NCBI RefSeq assembly: GCF_023051145.1
Contig: NZ_JALKFS010000002.1
Span: 1 to 64,000 of the forward strand
Source: Williamsia sp. DF01-3
Lineage (GTDB): Bacteria; Actinomycetota; Actinomycetes; Mycobacteriales; Mycobacteriaceae
Length of the DNA stretch: 64,000 nt
Direction of reading: 5' to 3'
The notes under the pieces are model-generated. The model made no database searches. It had not been told where the DNA came from and saw nothing but the letters and a program-made list of their open reading frames with translations. Below are positions 23,584-32,739 of this stretch, one piece after another. How positions within the stretch are numbered: position 1 is the first letter of the stretch; every line of letters begins with the position of its first letter. A program made the position numbers and the translations under genes.

Positions 23584-25077
23584 TCAGGCGGAAATCTTGG
23601 AGCTGGTGGAGGCGTATTCGGGCAGGATGATCCCGATTCCCAGAGAGCCAGCGAACGCGGCGTCCTGGTAGCCGTAGCAGCGCCGCAACCCGATGTGAGC
23701 GCTGTCGGCCATGCCTTCGATTTCGGCGCGGATGGACGGCAGGTCCTCATCAGGGCCGGCGGTGGCGGTCACGAGCATCCCGAAACGGGTCAATCCCGCG
23801 CCCAGGGCTTGTTCGCGGCGGGCCGCTCCGGTGTTCTCCACCCGGACGGTGGCACTGGCGGCCACCACACCCTTTTTGGACTGTTCGGCGGCGAGGGCCT
23901 CGCGGTAGTCCGAGTCGACGAGTTTGACCGCCTCGGCCGTGTTGTGGACGCGGTAGATCATCGCGACCCGTTTGCGGCGTACGTCAGCGCGCGGAATCAA
24001 CAATGGCCGCAGCACATTGGAGGGCACCTGGCCTGCCGGGGCTGTAGCCATTTCCCAGGTGATCGATCGGTACCCGTTGTGCACCAGGTGGTCCCACTTG
24101 TTTTCCGAGGTCACCGGTCCCGCACCTTGCCAGCGCAGCGCGTCCTCGCCGCTGACACCGGTGATCTGCTCGAGTTCTTCGGTCAGCTGCGGGTTATAGG
24201 CACGTGTCGGGGCCACGCACCACTCCCCTGCTGTCATCGGGGTGGCATCAAGGCCGGCATGGGCGCACGCGGCCATCAGCGACGACATCTTCCGGCCGAT
24301 CTCGGCGGCCTGATCGGCCACCTCTTTGCCTGCTGCCTCGCGCATCCGGCCGAACGTCAACGTCAACCGGATTTCTGAGCGCACGATGGCTGCTTCTGAT
24401 CCCATGGCGGCCTCGGCCATCACTTGCCGGGCATAGGCCGGTGCGTCCGGGTGGGTGATGCGTTTGACCTCTGCGGTGATCCGGGAGCGGTTATCGGGTA
24501 CCGACTCGACAACGACGCAGGCGCCGACTGCGCCGCGGTCCCCGCCGAGCTGGGCCAGAAAGTCTCCCCACCCCGACACCCAGTCGTTGATCTGCCACTG
24601 ATCGACCCGTTCCTGGCCGCGAGGCTGAATCGAAAAGGACACAGCGAAATGGTTTTTCGCCTTCAAATGCACCAAGCCGAACCGGTCTCCGTTGCGGAGC
24701 TCGTACTCGTATAGGCGGGTGTCGCCGGCGATACCGGGCATCCGGCCCACCCCTGGAACCACGCCGAATGCGCCACCACGAAAGGTGGTCTCACCCCGCC
24801 ACTTTGCCCACCAGAACTGGCCTCGCAACATCAGTAACTCCCATCCTGTTCGGCCACCGATACGGGCCACTAGTGGGCCGACCAACAGCGCCGAGAACGG
24901 CACCGACACGGCCATGACAGCTAACGAATTCGTGATCAGAAACAGCAGAATGTTCGCGATGACCAGGCCGCCGGCGAAGACGGTCACACCCCAGGTCATG
25001 CCGTACAGGCCCGTGGTGCTTGGTCGCTCCCAGCGTCCGTAGAGGATCAGCACGTTGCGGTCGGCGTTGCTGCTCAT
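23584..25077 (-). CDS. SCO6880 family conjugation protein
   Basis: 497 residues. Two N-terminal membrane segments (about 25-75, TWGVTVFAGGLVIANILLFL and AVMAVSVPFSALLVGPLVA), then the cytosolic part with HFAVSFSIQPRGQERVDQW and YNPQLTEELEQITG characteristic of SCO6880 proteins. These combine VirB3-like membrane and VirB4 N-terminal features and pair with the ATPase that follows. Overlaps the preceding small membrane gene by ATGA. Confidence 0.82.
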   Translation of the reverse strand: MSSNADRNVLILYGRWERPSTTGLYGMTWGVTVFAGGLVIANILLFLITNSLAVMAVSVPFSALLVGPLVARIGGRTGWELLMLRGQFWWAKWRGETTFRGGAFGVVPGVGRMPGIAGDTRLYEYELRNGDRFGLVHLKAKNHFAVSFSIQPRGQERVDQWQINDWVSGWGDFLAQLGGDRGAVGACVVVESVPDNRSRITAEVKRITHPDAPAYARQVMAEAAMGSEAAIVRSEIRLTLTFGRMREAAGKEVADQAAEIGRKMSSLMAACAHAGLDATPMTAGEWCVAPTRAYNPQLTEELEQITGVSGEDALRWQGAGPVTSENKWDHLVHNGYRSITWEMATAPAGQVPSNVLRPLLIPRADVRRKRVAMIYRVHNTAEAVKLVDSDYREALAAEQSKKGVVAASATVRVENTGAARREQALGAGLTRFGMLVTATAGPDEDLPSIRAEIEGMADSAHIGLRRCYGYQDAAFAGSLGIGIILPEYASTSSKISA

Positions 25078-25273
25078 CGACGCACCCGCCGACGTTGCAC
25101 GAGGACCCCGGCCGCAGCCGCTGCCATGCCCGCGCCGTACAGCACGAGCACCCAGACGGCGGGGACCGGCGCGAACGCTGCGACCAGCAGCAGCACCATG
25201 CCGGCGGTCACACCCACCGTGAGGGGGTGATAGGAATCGCGAGTGCGCGAAAAGTGTTGTGTTTGGCGCTCAT
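25074..25273 (-). pseudogene. Small two-helix membrane protein, frameshifted
   Basis: ATG 25273 overlaps the TrbL-like stop (ATGA). The written frame stops after 21 codons, but after a TTTT run (plus-strand AAAA at 25250-25253) the -1 frame reads SRTRDSYHPLTVGVTAGMVL and a second hydrophobic segment, ending VQRRRVRR exactly at the ATGA overlap with the SCO6880-like gene. One added T gives 66 residues with two membrane helices and perfect coupling at both ends. Probably a VirB3-like or accessory subunit. Confidence 0.6.
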
Positions 25274-26856
25274 CGGGGCTCTCCTGCCATCGCTGGGGCG
25301 TTGTCGTCGAAGAAGTCTTCGGCGGCTTGTGACATCTGCATTGCGCCCGAGACGTTGCTCACTGCGTCGGCCATCGTTGATCCGCCGCCGCCCGAGCCCG
25401 ACCCGCCGCTACCACCGGAACCGCTGGCTCCTCCGGTCGGTGTGCTCGCACCGGCCTCGGCGCCGGTAGGTGTTGCACCTGAGGGGGTTGCGCTGGACCG
25501 GCCACCTGAGCCCTGCTGGTCACCGCTGCCAGAACCGGAACTGTTGCGCCCGCCTCCGCCGGTGTTTCCACCGCCACCACCGCCACGGTTTCCACCACCA
25601 CCACCGCCGCCGCCGCCCGAGGGGACTCCCCCAGCGCCGGCTTGACCACCCGTGGCCGGTCCGCCCGGTGTTGCCCCAGCGCCGGCTCCTGCCCCCGCGC
25701 CGCCCCCGGCACCGGCAGCTGCAATCGAGCCTCCTGCGGCGACCACACCCATCGTCATCATCGCGGCCTGCAACCCTGAGCCGCCGGACATGGCCATGCC
25801 GCCGGACACCAACTTGGTGAGCATCGGAAGCACCGCCGCTGCCAAGGTCAGCAGCAGCACGCCGTACAGGATCTGGGCGCCGTCATCGGATTTGGTGCCG
25901 GCGAGCATGAACGCGACCGAATAGGTCAACGCGGCCACCGGTTTCCACAGCAGCAGGGCGATGGTCCACGAGATGGTCTTGCTGAAAGCGTTCTTGCCCA
26001 TCTTCGTTCCCGACGCGGCACCGATGATCGGGATGATGGCCACGACCACGATCAACATGGACTGGCGGGCCACCAGCAAGATCGCTTGCAGCAGAGCACC
26101 CAAGATCCCGACCACCGCGATGACGAAGACCAGGCCGACGCCGAGGTAGCCCATCATGTTCGCGACATCGAACATGTTCTTGGCGGCCTCGACCGGGGTG
26201 CCATCGGTCACCGACAGCTCGAGTATCTTCGTCGAGATCTTGTCGACGCCGGCGGTCAACCCGATCATGATGCCGCCGAACATCCACGCCCCGAACACTG
26301 CGCGCTGCAACGAGAAGAACAGTTCCTCGCCCTCGGCGTACACCGCCTGACGCTTCGCCAGTTGCAGTCGGATCCCGCCGGCGACAATCGATGCTGCTAG
26401 ACCCAACAGCTGGATCTGCACCGTCCACTGCTGAATTTCTTGCACCGGGTCCCACTGATTGGCGGCCGGTGTCGGTAACTGGATAAACCAGGTCAACGAC
26501 TGCTGGATCATCTTCGAGAAGCCATTGACCAACGACTCCGTCATCGACTTAAAGCCGTCGTTGGCAGCGTCTTTGACTGCTCCAGCTGGGTCAGATACTG
26601 CCCCGGCCGCATCAACGGCTTTATCGCAGACTTTGTCGTCGACGCCGGGAATCAGGACGTTGGCGGCCTGGCCGACGATGTCGCAGGTGTCGACTGCGTG
26701 CGCGACGCCGGGCGACGTCACAGGTGTGGGGATAGAGGGCACTACGACCGCCAAGGCCAGAGCTACGAGGACGGCAATGGTGAGGCGTCGCAGCCAGGAG
26801 GCCGGCGACGAGTGCTGAGCTGCGGGACGATGACGCTGTGGGTCCGCGCCTACCAT
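25270..26856 (-). CDS. TrbL/VirB6-like polytopic channel protein
   Basis: 528 residues. An N-terminal signal or anchor (RRLTIAVLVALALAVVVPSI), a short outer segment with three Cys (DTCDIVGQ; DKVCDKAV), five to seven membrane helices between about 160 and 370, and a Gly/Ser-rich tail of about 150 residues. It matches SCO6881/TrbL proteins that form the inner-membrane pore. ATG 26856 overlaps the previous gene; GTG 26865 is an alternative. Confidence 0.8.
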   Translation of the reverse strand: MVGADPQRHRPAAQHSSPASWLRRLTIAVLVALALAVVVPSIPTPVTSPGVAHAVDTCDIVGQAANVLIPGVDDKVCDKAVDAAGAVSDPAGAVKDAANDGFKSMTESLVNGFSKMIQQSLTWFIQLPTPAANQWDPVQEIQQWTVQIQLLGLAASIVAGGIRLQLAKRQAVYAEGEELFFSLQRAVFGAWMFGGIMIGLTAGVDKISTKILELSVTDGTPVEAAKNMFDVANMMGYLGVGLVFVIAVVGILGALLQAILLVARQSMLIVVVAIIPIIGAASGTKMGKNAFSKTISWTIALLLWKPVAALTYSVAFMLAGTKSDDGAQILYGVLLLTLAAAVLPMLTKLVSGGMAMSGGSGLQAAMMTMGVVAAGGSIAAAGAGGGAGAGAGAGATPGGPATGGQAGAGGVPSGGGGGGGGGNRGGGGGGNTGGGGRNSSGSGSGDQQGSGGRSSATPSGATPTGAEAGASTPTGGASGSGGSGGSGSGGGGSTMADAVSNVSGAMQMSQAAEDFFDDNAPAMAGEPR

Positions 26857-27691
26857 TCGGTCCACCCCGCAACGGACTCAATTCGGGTGTTGCGGGTCGC
26901 GTCACTGAAACCGTCGTCCGGGATGCGCCACTTCCACCGGCCGGCATCCCACACCATCGTCATGGTGGTCACGCTGTAAAACTGACCGGTCGAGGAGTCT
27001 GCGCTTAGGTTAGGACCGCTTGCGAGTGACACCCGCGAGAATGTGTCCGTGTACTGCGGGTCAACTCGCACAAATGAATCGGCGGGGTACTGGCGAGTTG
27101 GCAGCTGCAGGTCTGTGAGCATCGCGATCGCCGATGGCGGGCCGATTATCTGCTCCGCGATGACTTTCTGCCGCACCTGCGGGGGCCGTAGAACACACGA
27201 CCCAGGACCTGGCTGGCAGCGATCACCGATCCTTGCGGTGTTCGTGAGATTCCTTGCGCGAGTCCGTCAGCCCCGATGGCGGTTGGGCCATCTGAGGTGG
27301 TGAAGACGGCGACACCGCGGCCGTAGATCTGCTGCCACTGGATCCCGGAGGCCGCGTCGCTGAGACCCCGGGTCGCTTTCGGGTTCACCTGAGGGAGCGC
27401 CAATCCTGACGGGTCGCGCGGCACCCGGATCTGTTGACCGAACCGATCAGTGGTGTCGGCGAAATATCCTTGTTGCCCGTTGCTGACCGGGGGTGTGCTC
27501 GCCGCCGGCGGCGGAGTGGGAGCGGCGCTGTCGTTGTCGTCGCCACGTAGTCCCCACCAGGTCGCGGTGGCGATGGCGAGGGACACCACGACTAGGACCG
27601 CGACGATGACCCAGTGCCGGCGGTGCCAGGGCCGTGGCGTGTTCGGGTCGTCGTCGTAGTGGGGCGCGGTGGCCAGGGGTGGTGTTCCCAT
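26850..27691 (-). pseudogene. VirB8/TcpC-like bitopic protein, frameshifted
   Basis: ATG 27691 has AGGAG upstream. One membrane helix (HWVIVAVLVVVSLAIATATW) precedes an outer domain. The frame breaks in a C5 run near 27182-27186, where VFYGPR passes to RQKVIAEQIIGPPSAIAMLT in another frame. One added C gives VFYGPPQVRQKV and 280 residues. The C-terminal TMTMVWDAGRWKWRIPDDGF resembles the NTF2-like fold of VirB8/TcpC channel proteins. Confidence 0.65.
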
Positions 27692-27727
27692 CAAGTGTTC
27701 TCCTCAGCGGTGGGTGCAGGGCCACGG

Positions 27728-28372
27728 TCAGGCGGGTAGCGGGATCATCTGCGGTGGAACCGAATCGAGTACGGCTACCGGGTTGGCGGGCGATGTCTGT
27801 GGATCCGGAATCAGTCGTCGCCAATCACCGGGCGGGGTCCAGACGACGGTGGTGGTCGTCGAGGTGAGCGATTGATCGGGTTGGCGGGTGATGATCGCGA
27901 TGACCGCCCGCTCGGGGGTGTACTCGGTGACCGTGTAACCCAGGACTGTCGGCGCTTGACCGGCGGGGACGTCGCTGGTGATGGAGATCCGGGACCGCTC
28001 GATCGACCAGGCGTCGCGGCCGGGGCCGGGTGCAGCGAGTGCACCGGCGATCAGTGCCCACTGGTCATCGTCGGCCACTGACATCCGGATGGTCGAGGAG
28101 ATCGCGGCCAGCGCAGCACCGGGTCCGTTGTGGGCGTACCCGGTCGGGGCCAGGGCTTGCGGGTTGGCGGTGGGTCCTTCGGCGGCCTGGGGAATGGCCA
28201 TGCCCGCGAACTGAACCCACCGCAGCTCGGTGGGCGGGGCGGTCGGGGCAACCTGGACCTGCGAGCCGCTGCTGTTGGTGGCCGGGGTGTCCTCGGATGA
28301 GCCGCAGCCGATCAGCCCTGCCACCAGGGCCAAAAGGATGGCTAGACCAGCAACGCGGTGGCGATACCGACG
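27728..28372 (-). CDS. Lipoprotein of the transfer operon, start unclear
   Basis: RRYRHRVAGLAILLALVAGL then IGCGSS is a complete lipoprotein signal (basic region, hydrophobic core, lipobox), but no ATG, GTG or TTG precedes it in frame without running deep into the upstream gene. The 5' limit given marks the basic region. An added C after ATGTCC (28384-28379) would give MSQLRRYRHR. The mature domain is about 190 residues with beta-rich repeats (GYTVTEYTPERAVIAIITRQ). Function unknown. Confidence 0.6.
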   Translation of the reverse strand, partial: RRYRHRVAGLAILLALVAGLIGCGSSEDTPATNSSGSQVQVAPTAPPTELRWVQFAGMAIPQAAEGPTANPQALAPTGYAHNGPGAALAAISSTIRMSVADDDQWALIAGALAAPGPGRDAWSIERSRISITSDVPAGQAPTVLGYTVTEYTPERAVIAIITRQPDQSLTSTTTTVVWTPPGDWRRLIPDPQTSPANPVAVLDSVPPQMIPLPA

Positions 28373-28584
28373 GAGCTGGACATGATGATCAGGGCGATGA
28401 GTTGGGTGGCGATGCCCGTCACTCCGTCGGTGTTCCCGGTTTTGCGGGCTTCGTAGAGCATCCCGCCGAGCCACATGATCCGCATGATGGCGATCACGCA
28501 CCCGAACCACAGCAGGTAGTTCAGCGCCGTCCAGAACTCTTTGAGGTCGTCGCGGGTGATGCCCTCGGCAATCACGGTGCTCAT
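28342..28584 (-). CDS. Small two-helix transfer protein (80 aa)
   Basis: GAAGGAAC precedes ATG 28584. Two hydrophobic segments (NYLLWFGCVIAIMRIMWLGG; TQLIALIIMSSSVGIATALL) with a charged loop YEARKTGNTDG. The size and layout resemble VirB2/TrbC-type pilins or small channel subunits without a cleaved leader. Confidence 0.65.
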   Translation of the reverse strand: MSTVIAEGITRDDLKEFWTALNYLLWFGCVIAIMRIMWLGGMLYEARKTGNTDGVTGIATQLIALIIMSSSVGIATALLV

Positions 28585-28620
28585 GCATGTTCCTTCTCGA
28601 TTCGTGGTGTGGGAGAACAG

Positions 28621-28920
28621 TTATCCGACCAAGGCCCCGACGAGGCTCCCGGAGATGGCGATCAGGACACAGCCGATGAGAGTCCAGGCGACTTTCCCGG
28701 CTTCCTCGTTTGATGCAGTGCCGTGGGACTTCTGGAAACCGAAACGAGCGCCGGCAACGACCAGAGCCACGATCGCGGCGAGGGTGGCGCCCCAGCCGAT
28801 CCAGGACACGATGGTCAAGAACTTGTCGGACCCCGGAGGTGGTGCCGGACTGGGGTTCGTTGGGCCTTCACTCAGGTACAGGGCGATCTGGGTGTTGGTC
28901 TGTGCGAGCAGGTCTTTCAT
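28621..28920 (-). CDS. Small VirB2-like membrane protein (99 aa)
   Basis: ATG 28920 with AGGAG upstream. A Pro-rich linker (GPTNPSPAPPPGSD) precedes two membrane helices (IVSWIGWGATLAAIVALVVA; AWTLIGCVLIAISGSLVGAL). The second hydrophobic pair resembles VirB2/TrbC pilins. It is next to another two-helix gene, so the two may form one complex. Confidence 0.65.
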   Translation of the reverse strand: MKDLLAQTNTQIALYLSEGPTNPSPAPPPGSDKFLTIVSWIGWGATLAAIVALVVAGARFGFQKSHGTASNEEAGKVAWTLIGCVLIAISGSLVGALVG

Positions 28921-28969
28921 CGTGTTCTCCTCTATTGGGTGGGTAGCGATGGCGCGGGTGATGCGTGGG

Positions 28970-29571
28970 TCAGGGTTTGTGGTCGTTGAGAAGGTCGGTG
29001 CAGATCTGCTGTCCGACTGCGGCGATCTGTTTGGGGACCACGTCGGGGAACTGGGCCTTTTTCGGTGGCGGCAGATCACCGGGCCGAGGCGGTGTCCAGA
29101 CCGGGAGGCGGTGAGGTTCGGGCGCGCACATCAGCGGCTCGCACCAGTCGACGTTGTAGCGGTGCGGTACCAGCTCGGAGACGGTGCTGGCATAGCGGGT
29201 GATTTCTTTGGGGCAGTTGCCGGGTCGGGCGGCGACGACCACGAGTCCGCACACCTGGACCCCGTCAGGATGTCGCCGCGTTCGGCCGCGCGCAGCACGT
29301 GGGCGGCTGCGCGGATACCGGCGATGGTCGCGCGGGCGGCGACGATGACCAGTTGGGTGGTGGCGCGGTGCGCAGGCCAGGACGTCCCAGTGTCGGCGGC
29401 CGGTGCCCACATCTGCGCCAACGTCGTGGTGCCGGCGAAACCGTGCGCGCCCATCACCGCGAACAACGGCGGGTACGGGCCGGTCACCGGCAGAGGATCG
29501 CGCCGCCACGTCACAGTGCCCGGGGTCGTGGCCGGTTGCTCGGATGGGTAATGGTCGTAGGCGGCGCTCAT
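28970..29571 (-). pseudogene. P-loop-like DUF6668-type protein, frameshifted
   Basis: ATG 29571 overlaps the previous stop. LFAVMGAHGFAGTTTLAQMW is a deviant Walker A like that of DUF6668 proteins of actinobacterial transfer loci. The frame is lost in a GGGG run near 29267 (ERGDILTG), and the other frame continues VQVCGLVVVAARPGNCPKEI to the stop at 28970. One extra G gives TGVQVCGL and 200 residues. It probably pairs with the MinD-like protein upstream. Confidence 0.65.
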
Positions 29572-30308
29572 GAGTTGGCCTCCGCAGCGAGATCGTTGTC
29601 GTGTTGGTCCGCGGTGGTGCGTAGGCCGGCTAGGTGCTCGACCACTGTGGTGGTCGAGGAAGCGAGCCGGGTGGGGTCGATCGGCCCGCCGGTCCCCAGG
29701 TGGGGGTCGTAGTCCCACAGCAGAACTCGGCCCATACGGGCGGTCAGGGACTGCACGAGCCTTTGTCCGACGAGGTGACTGGCCCACGGGTCCAGGCAGG
29801 CCACCACTGCAGTGGAGTGCTCAAGTACGCCGGCGGCGGCGAGCATCTGCAGTCCTGACCGGGACCGGTTGGCGGTGTCGGGTCTGGCTGCGATCACCAG
29901 CACCACCGCGGTGGTAGAGGTCAGCCACGCAGAGCCTTTGTCCACCACCCCGGCATCGACGATGACCGACCCGCCGGTCGAGATGGCCTGCGAGGGAATC
30001 TCATCGAGGCCCTCGCTCGAGCGCAGCAGTGCACCACCAGCGCTGTATTCACTGGCGGCATCGGGTGAAGCGATCCGGGCGGCGACATCGCCCGGTGTGG
30101 CTGCGGCATCGAGCCAGAGCACCGACTGCCCAGCTCGGGCGCGGGCGTCGGCCACCAACACCGACAGGACACTGACCCCCGCTCCCCCAGCGGCACCGAT
30201 CACGGCGACCGTGGGTACCGATCGAGGCCGTTGCGGAAGCGGCACCACTGCGGCGGGAGTGGGCTCGTTGTTGTCGAGCCACCCCCACGGGCTGTTGGTC
30301 GCTGTCAT
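29568..30308 (-). CDS. MinD/ParA-like protein of the transfer operon
   Basis: 246 residues. VAVIGAAGGAGVSVLSVLVA is a MinD/CpaE-like deviant P-loop in which the signature Lys is missing (AAGGAGVSV), followed by VLWLDAAATPGDVAARIA and SVIVDAGVV. CpaE-like proteins of this kind localise secretion machines at the membrane. Loss of the P-loop lysines suggests weak or no ATPase activity. It precedes and overlaps the DUF6668-type gene. Confidence 0.72.
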   Translation of the reverse strand: MTATNSPWGWLDNNEPTPAAVVPLPQRPRSVPTVAVIGAAGGAGVSVLSVLVADARARAGQSVLWLDAAATPGDVAARIASPDAASEYSAGGALLRSSEGLDEIPSQAISTGGSVIVDAGVVDKGSAWLTSTTAVVLVIAARPDTANRSRSGLQMLAAAGVLEHSTAVVACLDPWASHLVGQRLVQSLTARMGRVLLWDYDPHLGTGGPIDPTRLASSTTTVVEHLAGLRTTADQHDNDLAAEANS

Positions 30309-30368
30309 AAATCTCCCTCTCGGGTTGGTGATGTTGTGTGTGGCCGACGCCCGGGCTCGGGTGTCGAG

Positions 30369-31637
30369 CTACTGGGCTGGCTGGGTCTGCGGGTAGGCGA
30401 TGTGCAGGCCGTCGACGATCTGGGTGAGTCCGTCACCGATCTGCTTGGTGGCCCCGGCAATCGCGTCCTTGGCGGGCTGCTCGAGCGGGCCCAGCGCCTG
30501 CAGCGGTGCCTCGGCCTGCTGCGCAGTCCACCCACCGCTGATCGGCGGGATGCCGGCGATGTTGGTCGAGAAGGACACATCGCCCTCGGTGTCGACGGTG
30601 TAGTCGACCGCTGGCAAACCCGCATCGGACGCGGCGGGCGCATCAAGAACCAGCTGGTACTGATCACCGCCGGGGTTGGGCAACGGTGCGGGCGGCGGTG
30701 GTACCGGCGCCCAGGGGGCGGCCGGGTCTGCGTTCGGGTCGCCCGCGCCGAGCGCCCACCCCAACAGGCCACCGGCCAGAGCGCCTGCTGCGCCACCGGC
30801 CGCTGCGCCGGCAGCAAAGCCCAGTGCTGCGCCACCACCAGCGCCGATACCGATACCGGGCAGGATGTTGAAGGGGGTGGGCGGCACGACCGAGCCGACG
30901 ATGCCGCCGCCGACACCGCCCACGATGCCGAAGAAGATGGCGGTCGGAATGCCGGCGGCCAACGCTCCGGCAAGTCCGCCGACGCCCGCGCCGGCCGCTG
31001 CCGCTGCGGCCCGGCGTGCAGCTTCGTTGCGGGGGAAGCCGATCGACTCGAAGTACTGTGCGGCTTCGGCCTCGAAGTAGGCCATGTACTCGTTGGTGGT
31101 GATCGCGGCTTCGGGCGACACCCAGTCGGGGCGGTCCACGATGTAGTTGCCTGCGCGGATCTCGGCGGCCGGGTCCTTGACCAGGATGGGAGCGATGGGA
31201 CCTGCGGGCTGTACCGGCGCGGGCGCAGGAGCTGCTGGTGCCGATTGCGGAAGCGGGGTGTACGGAGTCGACGGCGGACCGGACGGTTCGGTGTAGATGA
31301 CCGGTTCGGTCTCCCACTGCGGCGACGGCACGAGGCCGGGCCCGTAGTCGGGCACGGGCTCTGGGGCAGGAGCCGGTGCGGGGGCGGGCTCTGGGGCAGG
31401 AGCCGGTGCGGGGGCGGGTTCGGCGATCACGCCACCCTGTTCAGGTGCCGGTTCACTGGTGACACCACCCTGCTCGGGGTCGGCGAACGCTGGGCCTGCG
31501 AGCGCGCCCGCGCCGCCCATCGCGACCGCGGCCACCACCACAGCGGCCATCGCCCGGGCGCGCACCGGCATATGCGCATCGCGTGGAAGTGGGGCCTTGC
31601 ACGGCGTCTCGGGTAGAGCGTGACGTGGAGTTTGCAT
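30369..31637 (-). CDS. Secreted PAPAP-repeat and glycine-zipper protein
   Basis: 422 residues from ATG 31637. The signal peptide ends near AGPAFADPE, followed by Pro/Ala/Glu repeats (APAPAPEPAPAPAPAPEP) coded by 30-bp tandem DNA repeats at about 31356-31415. A glycine-zipper region (GGLAGALAAGIPTAIFFGIV; GGAAGALAGGLLGWALGAG) could insert in a membrane. The C-terminus is polar (TNIAGIPPISGGWTAQQAEA). A wall-spanning or mating-surface role is plausible but unproven. Confidence 0.6.
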   Translation of the reverse strand: MQTPRHALPETPCKAPLPRDAHMPVRARAMAAVVVAAVAMGGAGALAGPAFADPEQGGVTSEPAPEQGGVIAEPAPAPAPAPEPAPAPAPAPEPVPDYGPGLVPSPQWETEPVIYTEPSGPPSTPYTPLPQSAPAAPAPAPVQPAGPIAPILVKDPAAEIRAGNYIVDRPDWVSPEAAITTNEYMAYFEAEAAQYFESIGFPRNEAARRAAAAAAGAGVGGLAGALAAGIPTAIFFGIVGGVGGGIVGSVVPPTPFNILPGIGIGAGGGAALGFAAGAAAGGAAGALAGGLLGWALGAGDPNADPAAPWAPVPPPPAPLPNPGGDQYQLVLDAPAASDAGLPAVDYTVDTEGDVSFSTNIAGIPPISGGWTAQQAEAPLQALGPLEQPAKDAIAGATKQIGDGLTQIVDGLHIAYPQTQPAQ

Positions 31638-31707
31638 GAGCGGTATTGCCTTTCGTTGGTTGTCGAACAAGGGATCTAGCGGTGATAGGCGGATCGGGGG
31701 GTGATGG

Positions 31708-32691
31708 CTATTGGTTGGTGTCTTTGGTGATCGCGGTGATGAGGGTGCGCCCCTCGACTTCGGCGGTCTGGACGAGCTGGCGAATGAGCAGCGGTTCTCC
31801 TCCACCAGGCGGGATTTCGCTCAGTTCGAGAGAGAACAGGCCAGCGCCGCGATCGGTGATCCGAGTGCAGTACGTCGTGCCCGGCGGCAACTGGGTGTCG
31901 ATGAACGCTTGCATCGACGCTGCTGTGCCCATTCGGGCCAGCTCAGTGCCGTAGCTGCGGGCCTTGGCACCGTTGCGTTCGACGTAGTAGGCATGTTCAA
32001 ACGCTTTGATCACCGCCGGGCCGCTGGTGGTGCCACCGGGGTCTCGTCCGGTGCTCACGCCGTCCTCGCTGCGGTTGGGGCAGTCCGCATCCTGGGCCGG
32101 TGCCACTGGTGCTGCAGGCACGCCGACACTGACCGTGCTCTGCGGAGTGGCTTGGGGAATGTCGGTCGTCGGGGAGTTGCCGGGTCCGCCGCCGCCAAAG
32201 GCCAGCAGTGCGCCGATCCCGGCCACGACAAGCACGCACGCCAGCAGCGCGGCGGCGATGACGTAGCCGCGTTTAGATCTGCGGCGGGGTGCAGGACGCG
32301 CGCCAGACCCCACCGGCTGCACAGCAGGGGTGGCGTAGTCCATCGGAAACCGTTGTGGCTCTGATGCTTCGGCGTCGTAGGGGGCGAAGTCATCGGCGTA
32401 ACCGCCGGCGCCCGGGGGTTGCTCTGGTGCGGCAATCCATGCCCACTGACTGGTTGCAGCGTCGGTGGCCGGTCCGGTGGGTGTCCCGGTGGTGGCGGTG
32501 GCGCGGTCGGTCGCCACCACCGGGATCTCGCCCGTGGGCTCGTCTCCGGAGGGATCGGAGCTGCCCACTACGTCGGCGGCATCTGGTGCGGCAGATACCA
32601 CCGACTGGTCATCACCGCTCTGGGTGTCGCTGGGGCCCGCTGGTAGCGGAGCGAAGTCATCGAACCAGTCATCAGTGTTGTCGTTCAACAA
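31708..32691 (-). CDS. Bitopic membrane protein of the transfer operon
   Basis: 327 residues from TTG 32691 (GAAGGA 3 bases upstream; TTG 32688 is equally possible). A long acidic disordered cytosolic part (about 1-135), a membrane helix (GYVIAAALLACVLVVAGIGA) and an outer domain with AVIKAFEHAYYVERNGAKAR resembling NTF2-like accessory domains. Function unknown; probably a structural part of the transfer complex. Confidence 0.6.
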   Translation of the reverse strand: MLNDNTDDWFDDFAPLPAGPSDTQSGDDQSVVSAAPDAADVVGSSDPSGDEPTGEIPVVATDRATATTGTPTGPATDAATSQWAWIAAPEQPPGAGGYADDFAPYDAEASEPQRFPMDYATPAVQPVGSGARPAPRRRSKRGYVIAAALLACVLVVAGIGALLAFGGGGPGNSPTTDIPQATPQSTVSVGVPAAPVAPAQDADCPNRSEDGVSTGRDPGGTTSGPAVIKAFEHAYYVERNGAKARSYGTELARMGTAASMQAFIDTQLPPGTTYCTRITDRGAGLFSLELSEIPPGGGEPLLIRQLVQTAEVEGRTLITAITKDTNQ

Positions 32692-32739
32692 GATTCCTTC
32701 TCCCTCCTCGGGAAGCCCCGTGGGGAATGGGTTGGGATG

